Shown here: positions 22,060-28,665 of the stretch, in pieces | Layout: every line of letters starts with the position of its first letter | Position numbering within the stretch: the first letter of the stretch is position 1 | Virus record (IMG/VR): IMGVR_UViG_3300027736_000138 | Location: 1 to 33,248 of that record | Source: a virus | Length of the DNA: 33,248 bases | Direction: 5' to 3' (one strand) | Program-made: the position numbers and the translations under genes | Notes under the pieces: model-generated | What the model was told of the DNA's origin: nothing | Seen by the model: only the letters and a program-made list of their open reading frames with translations | The model's database searches: none

Positions 22060-22605
22060 ATGCAGGATAAGTCAACTCATGTCAATCCAACCGTTGTCAT
22101 TGGCATCGACAATGGCATTTCTGGTGGTTTGTGCGCTATTTCAGCACACAACGGTGCTGTTATCAGCTCAATACCCATGCCGACGATCAAGCACAACGGC
22201 AAGACCGAGGTGGACGTTCTGGCGGTACTACGCTACATCCGAGGCTTTCTGCCACAAGATGTCTCCGTAGCCATTGAGGAACCACTAGCACACGCTAAGT
22301 CATCACAAGCCATCCGCTCGATGGCGTTAGCATTTGGTATGCTCTACGGGGCTTGCCTCGCACACGGGTTGCCAGTTGCCCGTATCGCGGTCAGACCTTG
22401 GCAGGATGCAATGCTTGGTAAGAAGCGTGAAGCAGGGATGACGAAAGTGCTTGCTTTAGCGTTGGCAAACGAGTTAGCTCCAGACGAGACATGGCTAGCT
22501 ACGAAACGATCCAGCACACCGCATGATGGGATGGTTGACGCATTTTTGATAGCCAGATATTACCTTAAACAGCGATGGACTGAACAAAGTCGCCTCGACC
22601 GATAA
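22060..22605 (+). CDS. RuvC-like Holliday junction resolvase (181 aa)
   Basis: RNase H-fold resolvase. Acidic motifs are VIGIDNGISGG (13-23, Asp17), VAIEEPL (70-76, Glu73) and TPHDGMVDAFLIARY (153-167, Asp156 and Asp160). This set corresponds to the catalytic residues of RuvC-type crossover junction endonucleases. It would cut recombination or replication intermediates and may help packaging. ATG at 22060 is the best start, after a 75-base gap that contains the second operator-like palindrome. Confidence 0.8.
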   Translation: MQDKSTHVNPTVVIGIDNGISGGLCAISAHNGAVISSIPMPTIKHNGKTEVDVLAVLRYIRGFLPQDVSVAIEEPLAHAKSSQAIRSMALAFGMLYGACLAHGLPVARIAVRPWQDAMLGKKREAGMTKVLALALANELAPDETWLATKRSSTPHDGMVDAFLIARYYLKQRWTEQSRLDR

Positions 22606-22615
22606 ACGAGGAAAC

Positions 22616-22630
22616 GCAGGTTAACCCTGC
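22616..22630 (+). other. Hairpin after the resolvase gene
   Basis: GCAGG (22616-22620) pairs with CCTGC (22626-22630) around TTAAC, 10 bp after the stop. No T tract directly follows. It is the first of two stem-loops in this gap. Confidence 0.35.
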
Positions 22631-22640
22631 TCGCTGACCT

Positions 22641-22661
22641 AAACGTCCATTACGGATGTTT
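22641..22661 (+). terminator. Weak intrinsic terminator candidate
   Basis: AAACGTCC (22641-22648) pairs with GGATGTTT (22654-22661), one G-T pair, loop ATTAC, followed by TAATTAA. The T tract is short, so termination is probably partial. It separates the resolvase from the HNH gene, which has its own promoter. Confidence 0.4.
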
Positions 22662-22671
22662 TAATTAAGGG

Positions 22672-22700
22672 TTGACATGGATTTGTTAATTTAGTAATAC
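22672..22700 (+). promoter_or_regulatory. Promoter candidate for the HNH/methyltransferase unit
   Basis: Consensus TTGACA at 22672-22677 and TAATAC at 22695-22700 with a 17-bp spacer, ending 9 bp before the HNH start. The perfect -35 makes this the best internal promoter of the early block; the -10 is weak. Confidence 0.5.
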
Positions 22701-22709
22701 TCTTGCCAC

Positions 22710-23111
22710 ATGAATAAAGGATGCATACCAGATATTGAAACCACTGAAAATATGTGGAACGCTTACCAACAAGATAAATCATGCGCTGAAATAGCTAATG
22801 AATTTGGCGTTACTAGGCAGACAGTTTGGAAAAGATTACAACGCAGAAACAAATCACTTCGTCAGTTGGCGAAACTTGAATCCGTTACATTTAATGGCAG
22901 CTTATATACTATGAGAAACAATGGATACCTTGGCAAAACCACAGAAAACCGTTCATACTTACACCGTGATATTTGGGAGTTTTCATTCTTTAAGATACCA
23001 TCTGGATGGGATATTCATCATGTTAACGAAGATAAGACCGATAATCGTGTTGAAAATCTTTGCTTAATTCATAAATCAGCACACACATACCTTCATGGAC
23101 AATTCAAATGA
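22710..23111 (+). CDS. HNH endonuclease with N-terminal HTH (133 aa)
   Basis: Residues 23-45 form an HTH (SCAEIANEFGVTRQTVWKRL). Residues 82-128 form an HNH_3-type nuclease: SYLHRDIWEFSF, then GWDIHHVNEDKTDN, then RVENLCLIHKSAH. His103/His104, Asn112 and His121 are the probable metal and catalytic positions. Free-standing HNH genes of this type are homing endonucleases. Its own promoter and the terminator before it are consistent with a separately acquired unit. The stop overlaps the start of the alternative frame of the methyltransferase by ATGA, and the methyltransferase start lies inside its last 17 bases. Confidence 0.85.
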   Translation: MNKGCIPDIETTENMWNAYQQDKSCAEIANEFGVTRQTVWKRLQRRNKSLRQLAKLESVTFNGSLYTMRNNGYLGKTTENRSYLHRDIWEFSFFKIPSGWDIHHVNEDKTDNRVENLCLIHKSAHTYLHGQFK

Positions 23112-24174
23112 TAACGATCCCATTACAGTTGTTGAATTCTGCGCCGGATACGGAGGTCTTGGACTTGGCATCAAAAGAGTGCTTGGCGAGAGAATGCGAC
23201 TCATCGGACTTTGTGAACTTGAGGGGTTCGCCCAAGCAAATCTCATCAGTAAGATGGAAGCAGGACTCATGGCACAAGTTCCTATTTGGTCGAATCTGCT
23301 TGCCTTCCCATACAGAAAGTTTCGAGGACTTGTGGATTTTGCAGTTGCGGGAATCCCTTGCCAACCGCATAGCCTTGCAGGAAAACGAAAAGGAGGAGGT
23401 GATGAGCGATTCCTCTTTGACGATTGGTTGCGAGGACTTGAGCAAATGCAACCTAGATACATCCTTATTGAGAATGTTGAAGGATTGCTCTCAAGTAAGA
23501 TGCCAGACGGAACTCTTTGCATTGCCTGGACAATTGAGAGATTGGAAGCAATGGGTTACAAAGCTACGGCAGGAATATTCAGTGCGCGTGAAGTCGGCGC
23601 ACCTCACCAGAGAAAGCGTGTGTTCATCATGGCCTACCGTAACTGCGAACGAGGACAGCTACCGAATTGGTGGAGAGAGTCAGCAGAGCAGGTGCTTGTC
23701 AGCGATGGCGAGAAGAGGCGAGCTTGGCCAAGCCGCCCCAGTCAACCCCAGTACGGATGGGAGCCGCCAAGAGTCGTGGGCGACACCCAGCACAATGGAT
23801 CACATCAATGTGGTGCGGATGCCACAGGAGCGGAGTCCGGCGGCGAACAAGGGGGGTTGCAAGAATCTGAGGGAGGAAGTCCATCAGTGGCCAACCATCT
23901 GTGCAGGGGATTACAGGACACCTCCAACAAACAGCGGTACAACGGGACAGACAATCATGCCGGCATCGGAACACGCCCTACCGAAAGCAGCAGGCGGCAA
24001 ACTCAACCCCCGCTGGGTGGAAACCCTCATGGGACTGCCTGTGGGATGGACTATGCCGAGTTGTGCATCTCCTGTGACAATCGTACCGACGAACTGCGAC
24101 TGCTTGGAAACGGAGTCGTACCCGCAACAGCAGAACGAGCATTCAGAACTCTTTTAGCCGAACTAATACCATGA
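23095..24174 (+). CDS. Cytosine-C5 DNA methyltransferase, Dcm type (359 aa)
   Basis: Conserved motifs of the C5-methyltransferase family are present in order: motif I FCAGYGGLGLG (15-25) for S-adenosylmethionine, motif IV AGIPCQPHS (85-93) with the catalytic Cys89, motif VI IENVEGLL (125-132), motif VIII QRKRVF (172-177) and motif X LLGNGVVPATA (336-346). Residues 185-325 form a variable, Gly/Ser/Asn-rich region where the target recognition domain should be. It probably protects phage DNA from host restriction. The start ATG lies within the HNH gene end. Nearly the whole length is also open in the +1 frame (see 23108-24157), so this gene may be dual coding. Stop overlaps the next start by ATGA. 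Confidence 0.85.
   Translation: MDNSNDNDPITVVEFCAGYGGLGLGIKRVLGERMRLIGLCELEGFAQANLISKMEAGLMAQVPIWSNLLAFPYRKFRGLVDFAVAGIPCQPHSLAGKRKGGGDERFLFDDWLRGLEQMQPRYILIENVEGLLSSKMPDGTLCIAWTIERLEAMGYKATAGIFSAREVGAPHQRKRVFIMAYRNCERGQLPNWWRESAEQVLVSDGEKRRAWPSRPSQPQYGWEPPRVVGDTQHNGSHQCGADATGAESGGEQGGLQESEGGSPSVANHLCRGLQDTSNKQRYNGTDNHAGIGTRPTESSRRQTQPPLGGNPHGTACGMDYAELCISCDNRTDELRLLGNGVVPATAERAFRTLLAELIP
23108..24157 (+). CDS. Candidate overprinted protein in the methyltransferase's +1 frame (349 aa)
   Basis: The frame starts with ATG at 23108 in an ATGA overlap with the HNH stop, the junction type used throughout this operon, and stays open for 349 codons, ending 17 bp before the methyltransferase stop. 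Random sequence would give about 16 stops. The product is Ser-, Gln- and Cys-rich. It has recurring W-(P/A)-T motifs: SSWPTVTANED (173-183), SWATPSTMDH (223-232), HQWPTICAGDY (259-269), then LNPRWVETLMGLPVGW (299-314). I recognise the last motif and the WPT pattern from the C-terminal parts of phage proteins tied to cytosine methyltransferases. So the frame may be a real second product, or hold a recognition domain displaced from the main frame. Translation is not proven. Confidence 0.45.
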   Translation: MITIPLQLLNSAPDTEVLDLASKECLARECDSSDFVNLRGSPKQISSVRWKQDSWHKFLFGRICLPSHTESFEDLWILQLRESLANRIALQENEKEEVMSDSSLTIGCEDLSKCNLDTSLLRMLKDCSQVRCQTELFALPGQLRDWKQWVTKLRQEYSVRVKSAHLTRESVCSSWPTVTANEDSYRIGGESQQSRCLSAMARRGELGQAAPVNPSTDGSRQESWATPSTMDHINVVRMPQERSPAANKGGCKNLREEVHQWPTICAGDYRTPPTNSGTTGQTIMPASEHALPKAAGGKLNPRWVETLMGLPVGWTMPSCASPVTIVPTNCDCLETESYPQQQNEHSELF

Positions 24175-24353
24175 AACCAAACATATACAATATAGTCAGA
24201 GACGCAATCGAATCGGGAACCGTAAAAGGCATCCGTAGGGCGCACAAGCACACCGATGATCCAACGCACGAACATATGGAGGCAGAGGTATTCGCGGCTA
24301 TTATGCTTGAGCTAGATCATTATTTTACCTTTGACATACCAGCACTAGACTAA
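24171..24353 (+). CDS. Small conserved phage protein (60 aa)
   Basis: ATGA-coupled to the methyltransferase. Product: MKPNIYNIVRDAIESG, then GIRRAHKHTDDPT and a helix with AAIMLELDHYF. Small proteins with a G-(I/W)-x-R-A-H-K-H-x-(D/N)-x-P core are widespread in phages, function unknown. Its stop overlaps by 4 nt the stop of the convergent gene at 24350. It is the last gene of the early block. Confidence 0.7.
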   Translation: MKPNIYNIVRDAIESGTVKGIRRAHKHTDDPTHEHMEAEVFAAIMLELDHYFTFDIPALD

Positions 24354-24583
24354 GCCTTTGAGTAAAGCCTAGAATACCTTCCATCATGCAGACCTTTGCG
24401 GAAAACAAGTAACTTGTCCTTAACCATTCCGTTCAAAAGTCTGCGGGAAACTGACTCCGTAACACCTTTTTTGTCCATGAAATCTGCTATTGTAAACTCG
24501 TTATCGCGTTTGTACTCAGGTGCTTGGGACAAGGCAAAATCAAGGTCTGTCAGCGTCTTGTTCAATGTTGTTGATTTCTTCAT
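24350..24583 (-). CDS. Winged-helix-like small protein (77 aa)
   Basis: Start ATG at 24583 (MKKSTTLNKTLTDLDFALSQ). The middle, EFTIADFMDKKGVTESVSRR, is followed by LLNGMVKDKLLVFRKG and a short hairpin; this is a winged-helix layout with helices 2-3 and a beta wing. It is the last gene of the leftward block, facing the early genes tail to tail. It may be a regulator of late genes; moderate confidence in the fold only. Confidence 0.6.
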   Translation of the reverse strand: MKKSTTLNKTLTDLDFALSQAPEYKRDNEFTIADFMDKKGVTESVSRRLLNGMVKDKLLVFRKGLHDGRYSRLYSKA

Positions 24584-24621
24584 GATGTGTTATCTTGTAA
24601 AGGTCTACGGTGTACGGAAGT

Positions 24622-25350
24622 TTATAAAATCCCTTGTGGCGAGATCCAATCGCTACCTTCTTTTGTTACGTTCCAAGCGTTCCAAGCCCCAGTTTTATCG
24701 TTGATCAAACCGTAAAGGAAACCATTACGCCATGATAACTTCGCGGCATGACGGTCTGCGTAAGTCAGTGCGTCGATATTTGCCATGCAACCTAGGCTAA
24801 ATGCCTGTGAGCCATCAATGTGCCTTGCCGAGTAGATATCTGGCTTATGGACATGACCAACTAGGCAACTACCCCAGTTTTCGTAGTGCGATCTGGCAGG
24901 GTACATCGTAGCGCGGAATCCGTGTAGCAGTTTAGGGCCGCCCTCTGGCATTTGCAGGTACTTTGAAACATGGTACGAACACCATGTAATTTTACGTTTT
25001 TTGAATTGCTCCTCAGAGTGTTTTACCAACTCCGCACACCGCTCTTGTAGGATGCCGTCACCGCTGTTCATGCCTAGCCAGATACGATCATCGTGGTTGC
25101 CGAGGGTCAGGTAATTCGGCTTGAACGCATCAAGGAATGTCATCCCAGCAAGGTAATCCATAGAGATACCTTCAGCACGATCTTCTGGCGAAGCACCTTT
25201 CCGCAATGGCGAGAAATCCCACAAGTCACCCAAATGAATGCGGTAATGTGGCTTCCAACTATCAGCAAAAGCCATGAGTTTGATCATAGCGTCAGCATCG
25301 ACCAAATGACCATGATTATCGGCGCAGACTAGGAATCGTTTATATGCCAT
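24622..25350 (-). CDS. Calcineurin-like metallophosphoesterase (242 aa)
   Basis: The five metal-binding blocks of the family are present: ADNHGH (10-15), HLGDLWD (39-45), LGNHDDR (83-89), LLHG (141-144) and VGHVHKPD (164-171). Asn12 stands where most family members have Asp-x-His, so metal site 1 uses Asp11 and His13. Enzymes of this type cleave phosphomono- or diesters; in phages they may act on DNA ends or nucleotides. The start overlaps the SprT-like gene by 11 nt. Substrate unknown. Confidence 0.85.
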   Translation of the reverse strand: MAYKRFLVCADNHGHLVDADAMIKLMAFADSWKPHYRIHLGDLWDFSPLRKGASPEDRAEGISMDYLAGMTFLDAFKPNYLTLGNHDDRIWLGMNSGDGILQERCAELVKHSEEQFKKRKITWCSYHVSKYLQMPEGGPKLLHGFRATMYPARSHYENWGSCLVGHVHKPDIYSARHIDGSQAFSLGCMANIDALTYADRHAAKLSWRNGFLYGLINDKTGAWNAWNVTKEGSDWISPQGIL

Positions 25351-25630
25351 GCTTTTTAGTTAGGTTGTCCCACGCTGGGAAGAACATATTCTCAAGACAC
25401 CGTATAAGTGCCTCCTCGTCGTAGTTCTCCGCCCAAGAATGTCCCGCTAGTGCGAGTGTGGCATGAATCATCTCATGCCTTAAAGTTTCAATAGCGACTA
25501 AGTTATCCTTTATAGAAGTCGAAATGGTGATCTCGCGCACCTCAAAATCCATCTCACCATATGCCTCAATTTTAGTACGTTTTACCCTGAAAGTAACGCC
25601 ACCAATCGTTACCTTTTTGGGAAGTACCAT
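25340..25630 (-). CDS. SprT-like putative zinc metallopeptidase (96 aa)
   Basis: A zincin motif RHEMIHATLALAG gives HExxH at 52-56 (His52, Glu53, His56). N-terminal strands (KKVTIGGVTFRVKRTKI) and a helix with EEALIRCLENMFFPAW follow, the general plan of short phage SprT-like proteins. A third ligand is not clear; Glu72 or Glu73 are candidates. It is placed between the endolysin and the phosphoesterase. Start shares one base with the endolysin stop (TAATG). Substrate unknown. Confidence 0.7.
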   Translation of the reverse strand: MVLPKKVTIGGVTFRVKRTKIEAYGEMDFEVREITISTSIKDNLVAIETLRHEMIHATLALAGHSWAENYDEEALIRCLENMFFPAWDNLTKKHGI

Positions 25631-26190
25631 TAAGTTGTAGCTTGGTGATGCATCGAATCGCGACCCCAGAAAACACCTGCGGATAGGAATCCTTCGCGTG
25701 AGAACGCCTCGATCACCTTAAAGGGCATATCAGCCGATACAGGCCAATGCTGGTGGTTAGCGTTGGTATCTGCACGGAAGTCCACAGCAGCACCGTATGC
25801 GTGTAAGGAAGGCTTATTAAGCCCCCTCATGGGGCGATTGTTGTACGCCCCACAGTATTCCCGTAAAGTCTCTGGCGAGACGATGGCGACCTCTTCTAGC
25901 ACCCTTCTGAGGGCAGCAGCGATCCTGTTGTGTACACGCATAGTTTTAACTTTACTACCTTCATACTGCACATCCAAGTCGCCAACGAATAAGTTGACCA
26001 ATCTGTCCTCGTTGCCGTGCATACCAAAGAATCCAATCAATGCCGCTTCAGACTGTGCTGGCCACGGGTTAGGTATTGGCATCAATCGGCGGCAATGACG
26101 TTGGCAAGCCTCGATGGATTTAGCGCCCCAGAAACCATCTGGGACAACGCCAATCTTGTGCTGGATCTCAATGATGGCTTCGCGTTTCAT
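25630..26190 (-). CDS. M15-family peptidoglycan peptidase, endolysin (186 aa)
   Basis: The N-terminus (IIEIQHKIGVVPDGFWGAKS, 6-25) resembles a small peptidoglycan-binding repeat. The M15 zinc site is clear: SLHAYGAAVD (128-137) fits S-x-H-x2-G-x-A-x-D with His130 and Asp137, and RDSMHHQ (177-183) supplies Asp178 and His181. Such enzymes cut peptide cross-links (L-Ala-D-Glu or D-Ala-D-Ala type). It is followed upstream by small membrane proteins, so this is the lysis module. No signal peptide is seen, so export would need a holin. Confidence 0.85.
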   Translation of the reverse strand: MKREAIIEIQHKIGVVPDGFWGAKSIEACQRHCRRLMPIPNPWPAQSEAALIGFFGMHGNEDRLVNLFVGDLDVQYEGSKVKTMRVHNRIAAALRRVLEEVAIVSPETLREYCGAYNNRPMRGLNKPSLHAYGAAVDFRADTNANHQHWPVSADMPFKVIEAFSREGFLSAGVFWGRDSMHHQATT

Positions 26191-26205
26191 AGCGATTATG
26201 TGAGC

Positions 26206-26382
26206 TTACTTGCTCGAATGGAACTGTACGTCAAACTGCCCCGTGGATGGGGTGTAACCAAACTCGCCACGGAATGGGAAAGCCTCGTTTACGGCACATG
26301 ACGAGCAGGTCACGGCAAAGATTGCAATACCTGCCAAGGCAAGCAACATAAATAGACCTGGTAGTGCTGAGTCCGTTCTCAT
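26206..26382 (-). CDS. Small membrane-anchored protein, Rz1/spanin-like candidate (58 aa)
   Basis: ATG at 26382 in an ATGA overlap with the upstream gene gives MRTDSALPGLFMLLALAGIA, a basic start and a hydrophobic helix to about residue 24, followed by TCSSCAV, which could hold a lipidated Cys though it is not a clean lipobox. The remaining 30 residues are polar (FPFRGEFGYTPSTG). Placed next to the endolysin, it may be an outer spanin or a membrane-bound lysis factor; the other half of a spanin pair is not identified. Confidence 0.5.
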   Translation of the reverse strand: MRTDSALPGLFMLLALAGIAIFAVTCSSCAVNEAFPFRGEFGYTPSTGQFDVQFHSSK

Positions 26383-26540
26383 GCCGTTGGTGGTTCTTGG
26401 TCTTTGGCTAGGAAACCTAGTGCTGCAAGTGCTGCTGGTAATGCCCATGTCTTCCAATCATCAATGCTATGACCTTGTTGTACGATGCTTTGAATGGCAG
26501 CAAAGATTGCCGCAAGTAGTCCTACGATTGTCGTATTCAT
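26379..26540 (-). CDS. Small membrane protein, holin-like candidate (53 aa)
   Basis: ATG at 26540 gives MNTTIVGLLAAIFAAIQSIV, then WKTWALPAALAALGFLAKDQ. Two hydrophobic helices (about 4-20 and 32-45) separated by a polar turn make a holin-like hairpin, and the C-terminus ends in polar residues. The stop overlaps the next start by ATGA. The pattern 'W-K-T-W-x-P-A-A-L-x-A-L-G-F-L-A-K-D' recurs in small phage lysis-region proteins. Function inferred. Confidence 0.55.
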   Translation of the reverse strand: MNTTIVGLLAAIFAAIQSIVQQGHSIDDWKTWALPAALAALGFLAKDQEPPTA

Positions 26541-26575
26541 AGTTATGGTTTAATGTATTTTGAAATTGTTGTCAA

Positions 26576-26764
26576 CTACTTAAGATTTTGCCGAATAATC
26601 GACAATGCCGAAAGAAGCGATACGATGATTGCCGCTACAAACGCAATGGTCTGTAGCCACGGGTTAACCTCCGCTGGCACTAGGTCAGTCATCATGCTTG
26701 CAATGGGCGCACAGATACCTGCAAATGTCTTTACTGGAAGACTGGTGTTGTCGAACGGATTCAT
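26576..26764 (-). CDS. Small membrane protein, second holin-like candidate (62 aa)
   Basis: ATG at 26764 is chosen over a TTG two codons upstream. A polar start (MNPFDNTSLPVKTFAG) is followed by a weak first hydrophobic segment and a clear C-terminal membrane helix (IAFVAAIIVSLLSALSII, about 40-58), ending in basic residues RQNLK. It sits in the same leftward module as the endolysin. Holin or antiholin are the likeliest roles, by inference. Confidence 0.5.
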   Translation of the reverse strand: MNPFDNTSLPVKTFAGICAPIASMMTDLVPAEVNPWLQTIAFVAAIIVSLLSALSIIRQNLK

Positions 26765-26786
26765 TTGCAAATGTGGGGGAACGGAT

Positions 26787-27101
26787 TCATTTTGGTGTAG
26801 CGGTAGTGGTACGGACGATTTTAGAAATACGAAATCCTTTTGGTATGGTCGGTGCAGATGGCACGATCAGCGTAGTAGATGGTTCGCTTTCACCAGCAAT
26901 GTTCACGCCTGTCACGTTGACGTTGGTGCGATCGTCTGGTAGTTGCACGGTGATCTGCGTGTTGCTAGTGCTGGCTACAGGCGAACCGTTTATGTATAGC
27001 ATATATGAGTCCGCATCAGGCGTAGCGTCCCATGCAAAGGTCACTGTGCGTTCGGCGGCGAGCGGTAAGGTTAGTGCTAAGAGTATGAGTAGGAGTTTCA
27101 T
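26787..27101 (-). CDS. Secreted fibronectin type III domain protein (104 aa)
   Basis: ATG at 27101 (ATGA overlap with the protease gene) opens a clear signal peptide, MKLLLILLALTLPLAAERT, with cleavage probable after LAA. Residues 18-80 fit one FnIII domain: VTFAWDATPDADSYMLYING, then strands VQLPDDRTNVNVTGVN and a SEPSTTLIV end. An upstream ATG would destroy the signal peptide at the N-terminus. It may act outside the cytoplasm or be a virion protein. A signal-bearing FnIII protein between a protease and the lysis genes is unusual. Confidence 0.7.
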   Translation of the reverse strand: MKLLLILLALTLPLAAERTVTFAWDATPDADSYMLYINGSPVASTSNTQITVQLPDDRTNVNVTGVNIAGESEPSTTLIVPSAPTIPKGFRISKIVRTTTATPK

Positions 27102-28660
27102 GGGCGTTCGACTTTGCTGGTGTTTGTGGGTTTTGCCATGATCTGTGGGTAGGCAACAGTCCCAGCGTATCCCGCCCAAGTTTTCATTGCTTCAATTTGT
27201 GCATTGATAAATGGCAACCCTCGATAATTCAGCCATTCTGCACCTCCGTCATTTAAACCTATAAAACAAAGTTGACCACCATCACCTTCAAAGAAAAACG
27301 GAGTACCTGAATCGCCGACATCGTAGCCTCTAGCAAAATAGCGGTAAAATGTATCTGCCCCATAAAAATTCTCTTCCGCAATACTCAATGGTTGGGTATT
27401 TGGGTTTTCGTCATAATATGCACGAGCAAAATTCGCTGTCCACAAAGGGTCGTGCTGTATTGACAGGTTTGTTAAGCCCATATTAGGCGTATCTGGCACG
27501 TCTGATCTATGCCCATTCCAATCAAAATATATACTATTTCTATTTCTAAAGGCGGAAAAAGCTATAGGATATGCCCTTTTATTTTGATCAATACCATATC
27601 CTATGCCACTAAAGAATTCTTTTGCAGTAATTAACGGCCTTTTTGACCGAGCAATAGTTTGAGAGTTATCAATATTGGTTTCGTTGTCATATAGCCAAGA
27701 TCCTGCAAATTTTAATGGCCTGACTGTTTCTGGAAGAGGGGAACTAAGCAAATAAATAACTACATCTCCCTTTGCGAAGTTGCTAATTGGTTTTGGAGGA
27801 GTGGAAGCATAATCCAAACTGCTAAATGGAATAGTATTAACTGCACCAGTGCCATTGTTTGGCGCATCAAAGAAGTTAACAGAAGCAATTACTGTCCGAA
27901 CGTGCAGCACTCCGTCATTAGCCTTAAAAGCTATCTGCCGCCCAGACGTTAGGTTACGGTCAATGCCGACACCAGTAGTACCAAAGTTCCATGTCCAGTG
28001 AGCAACGCCAATACCCACTTGTGGGGCGATTAAGCACCCCATATTTGCCTGACTCCATGTTTCAAAAATATTGTTGCCAATCGGTATTCCCGAAATGTCT
28101 AAATCTCCTATCCAGCAATATGGGTTACGAGTTCCAACAAGGTTCGTGTAGACGTTTGAAGTAAGGTTTACGTTGTCCCAAATCTTATTGGTTTTCCCTG
28201 ATGCTTTTAATCTGAAAAGCGCATTCCACGCAATAATTTCGGATGATGTAATTTGGCCAGTAAACCCGTGAATTTTACGATTAGCTGCTCTTACTGAGGG
28301 TGCAACTGGGTTTTGAAGCGTAAGCGTCCTGCGAGTTATTTTGCGGACATCGTTTTGGGTTAGCACAAAATCAACATCAGCAGATTTAGTGCTAATAGTT
28401 TCTGATGTGACGCTGTCCCGTAACGATACAAAGGTATTTTGTATGGTAAAATTATCAGATCCAAATTCTCCTGTTGATGAAACAATTTCTAAATTTATAT
28501 TATCTGGAGTAATTTTAGTATCAATAACTTTCTTAGTTTGCGAGGCTACATATGTAATTAAAGTCCCATCACAGGATACATCTATGTTGTTTGGAGACAC
28601 AACATATTCCTCTGTAAACTCAGGGAATAATAACCCCATATCTTTCAATATTATATCCAT
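27098..28660 (-). CDS. Trypsin-like serine protease fused to a fibre-type domain (520 aa)
   Basis: I chose ATG at 28660 (MDIILKDMGLLFPEFTE), 5 nt after the preceding stop; ATG at 28687 is possible. Residues 1-200 look beta-rich, without known domain. The rest has the marks of a chymotrypsin-fold protease: IGVAHW (217-222, His221), GDVVIYLLSSPLP (298-310, Asp299) and DVGDSGTPFF (447-456, Ser451), in the correct His-Asp-Ser order. The spacing is longer than in compact trypsins. In a tail-fibre module it could cleave a host surface protein or mature a fibre. It lies upstream of the FnIII protein by ATGA coupling. Catalytic assignment is good, role inferred. Confidence 0.75.
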   Translation of the reverse strand: MDIILKDMGLLFPEFTEEYVVSPNNIDVSCDGTLITYVASQTKKVIDTKITPDNINLEIVSSTGEFGSDNFTIQNTFVSLRDSVTSETISTKSADVDFVLTQNDVRKITRRTLTLQNPVAPSVRAANRKIHGFTGQITSSEIIAWNALFRLKASGKTNKIWDNVNLTSNVYTNLVGTRNPYCWIGDLDISGIPIGNNIFETWSQANMGCLIAPQVGIGVAHWTWNFGTTGVGIDRNLTSGRQIAFKANDGVLHVRTVIASVNFFDAPNNGTGAVNTIPFSSLDYASTPPKPISNFAKGDVVIYLLSSPLPETVRPLKFAGSWLYDNETNIDNSQTIARSKRPLITAKEFFSGIGYGIDQNKRAYPIAFSAFRNRNSIYFDWNGHRSDVPDTPNMGLTNLSIQHDPLWTANFARAYYDENPNTQPLSIAEENFYGADTFYRYFARGYDVGDSGTPFFFEGDGGQLCFIGLNDGGAEWLNYRGLPFINAQIEAMKTWAGYAGTVAYPQIMAKPTNTSKVERP

Positions 28661-28665
28661 ATCAA

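Noticed and set aside
23076-23522. A 148-codon minus-strand frame opposite the methyltransferase
   Set aside because: No upstream gene, leader or recognisable motif, and plus-strand motifs I and IV occupy the same DNA. Unlike the +1 frame it has no coupled start.
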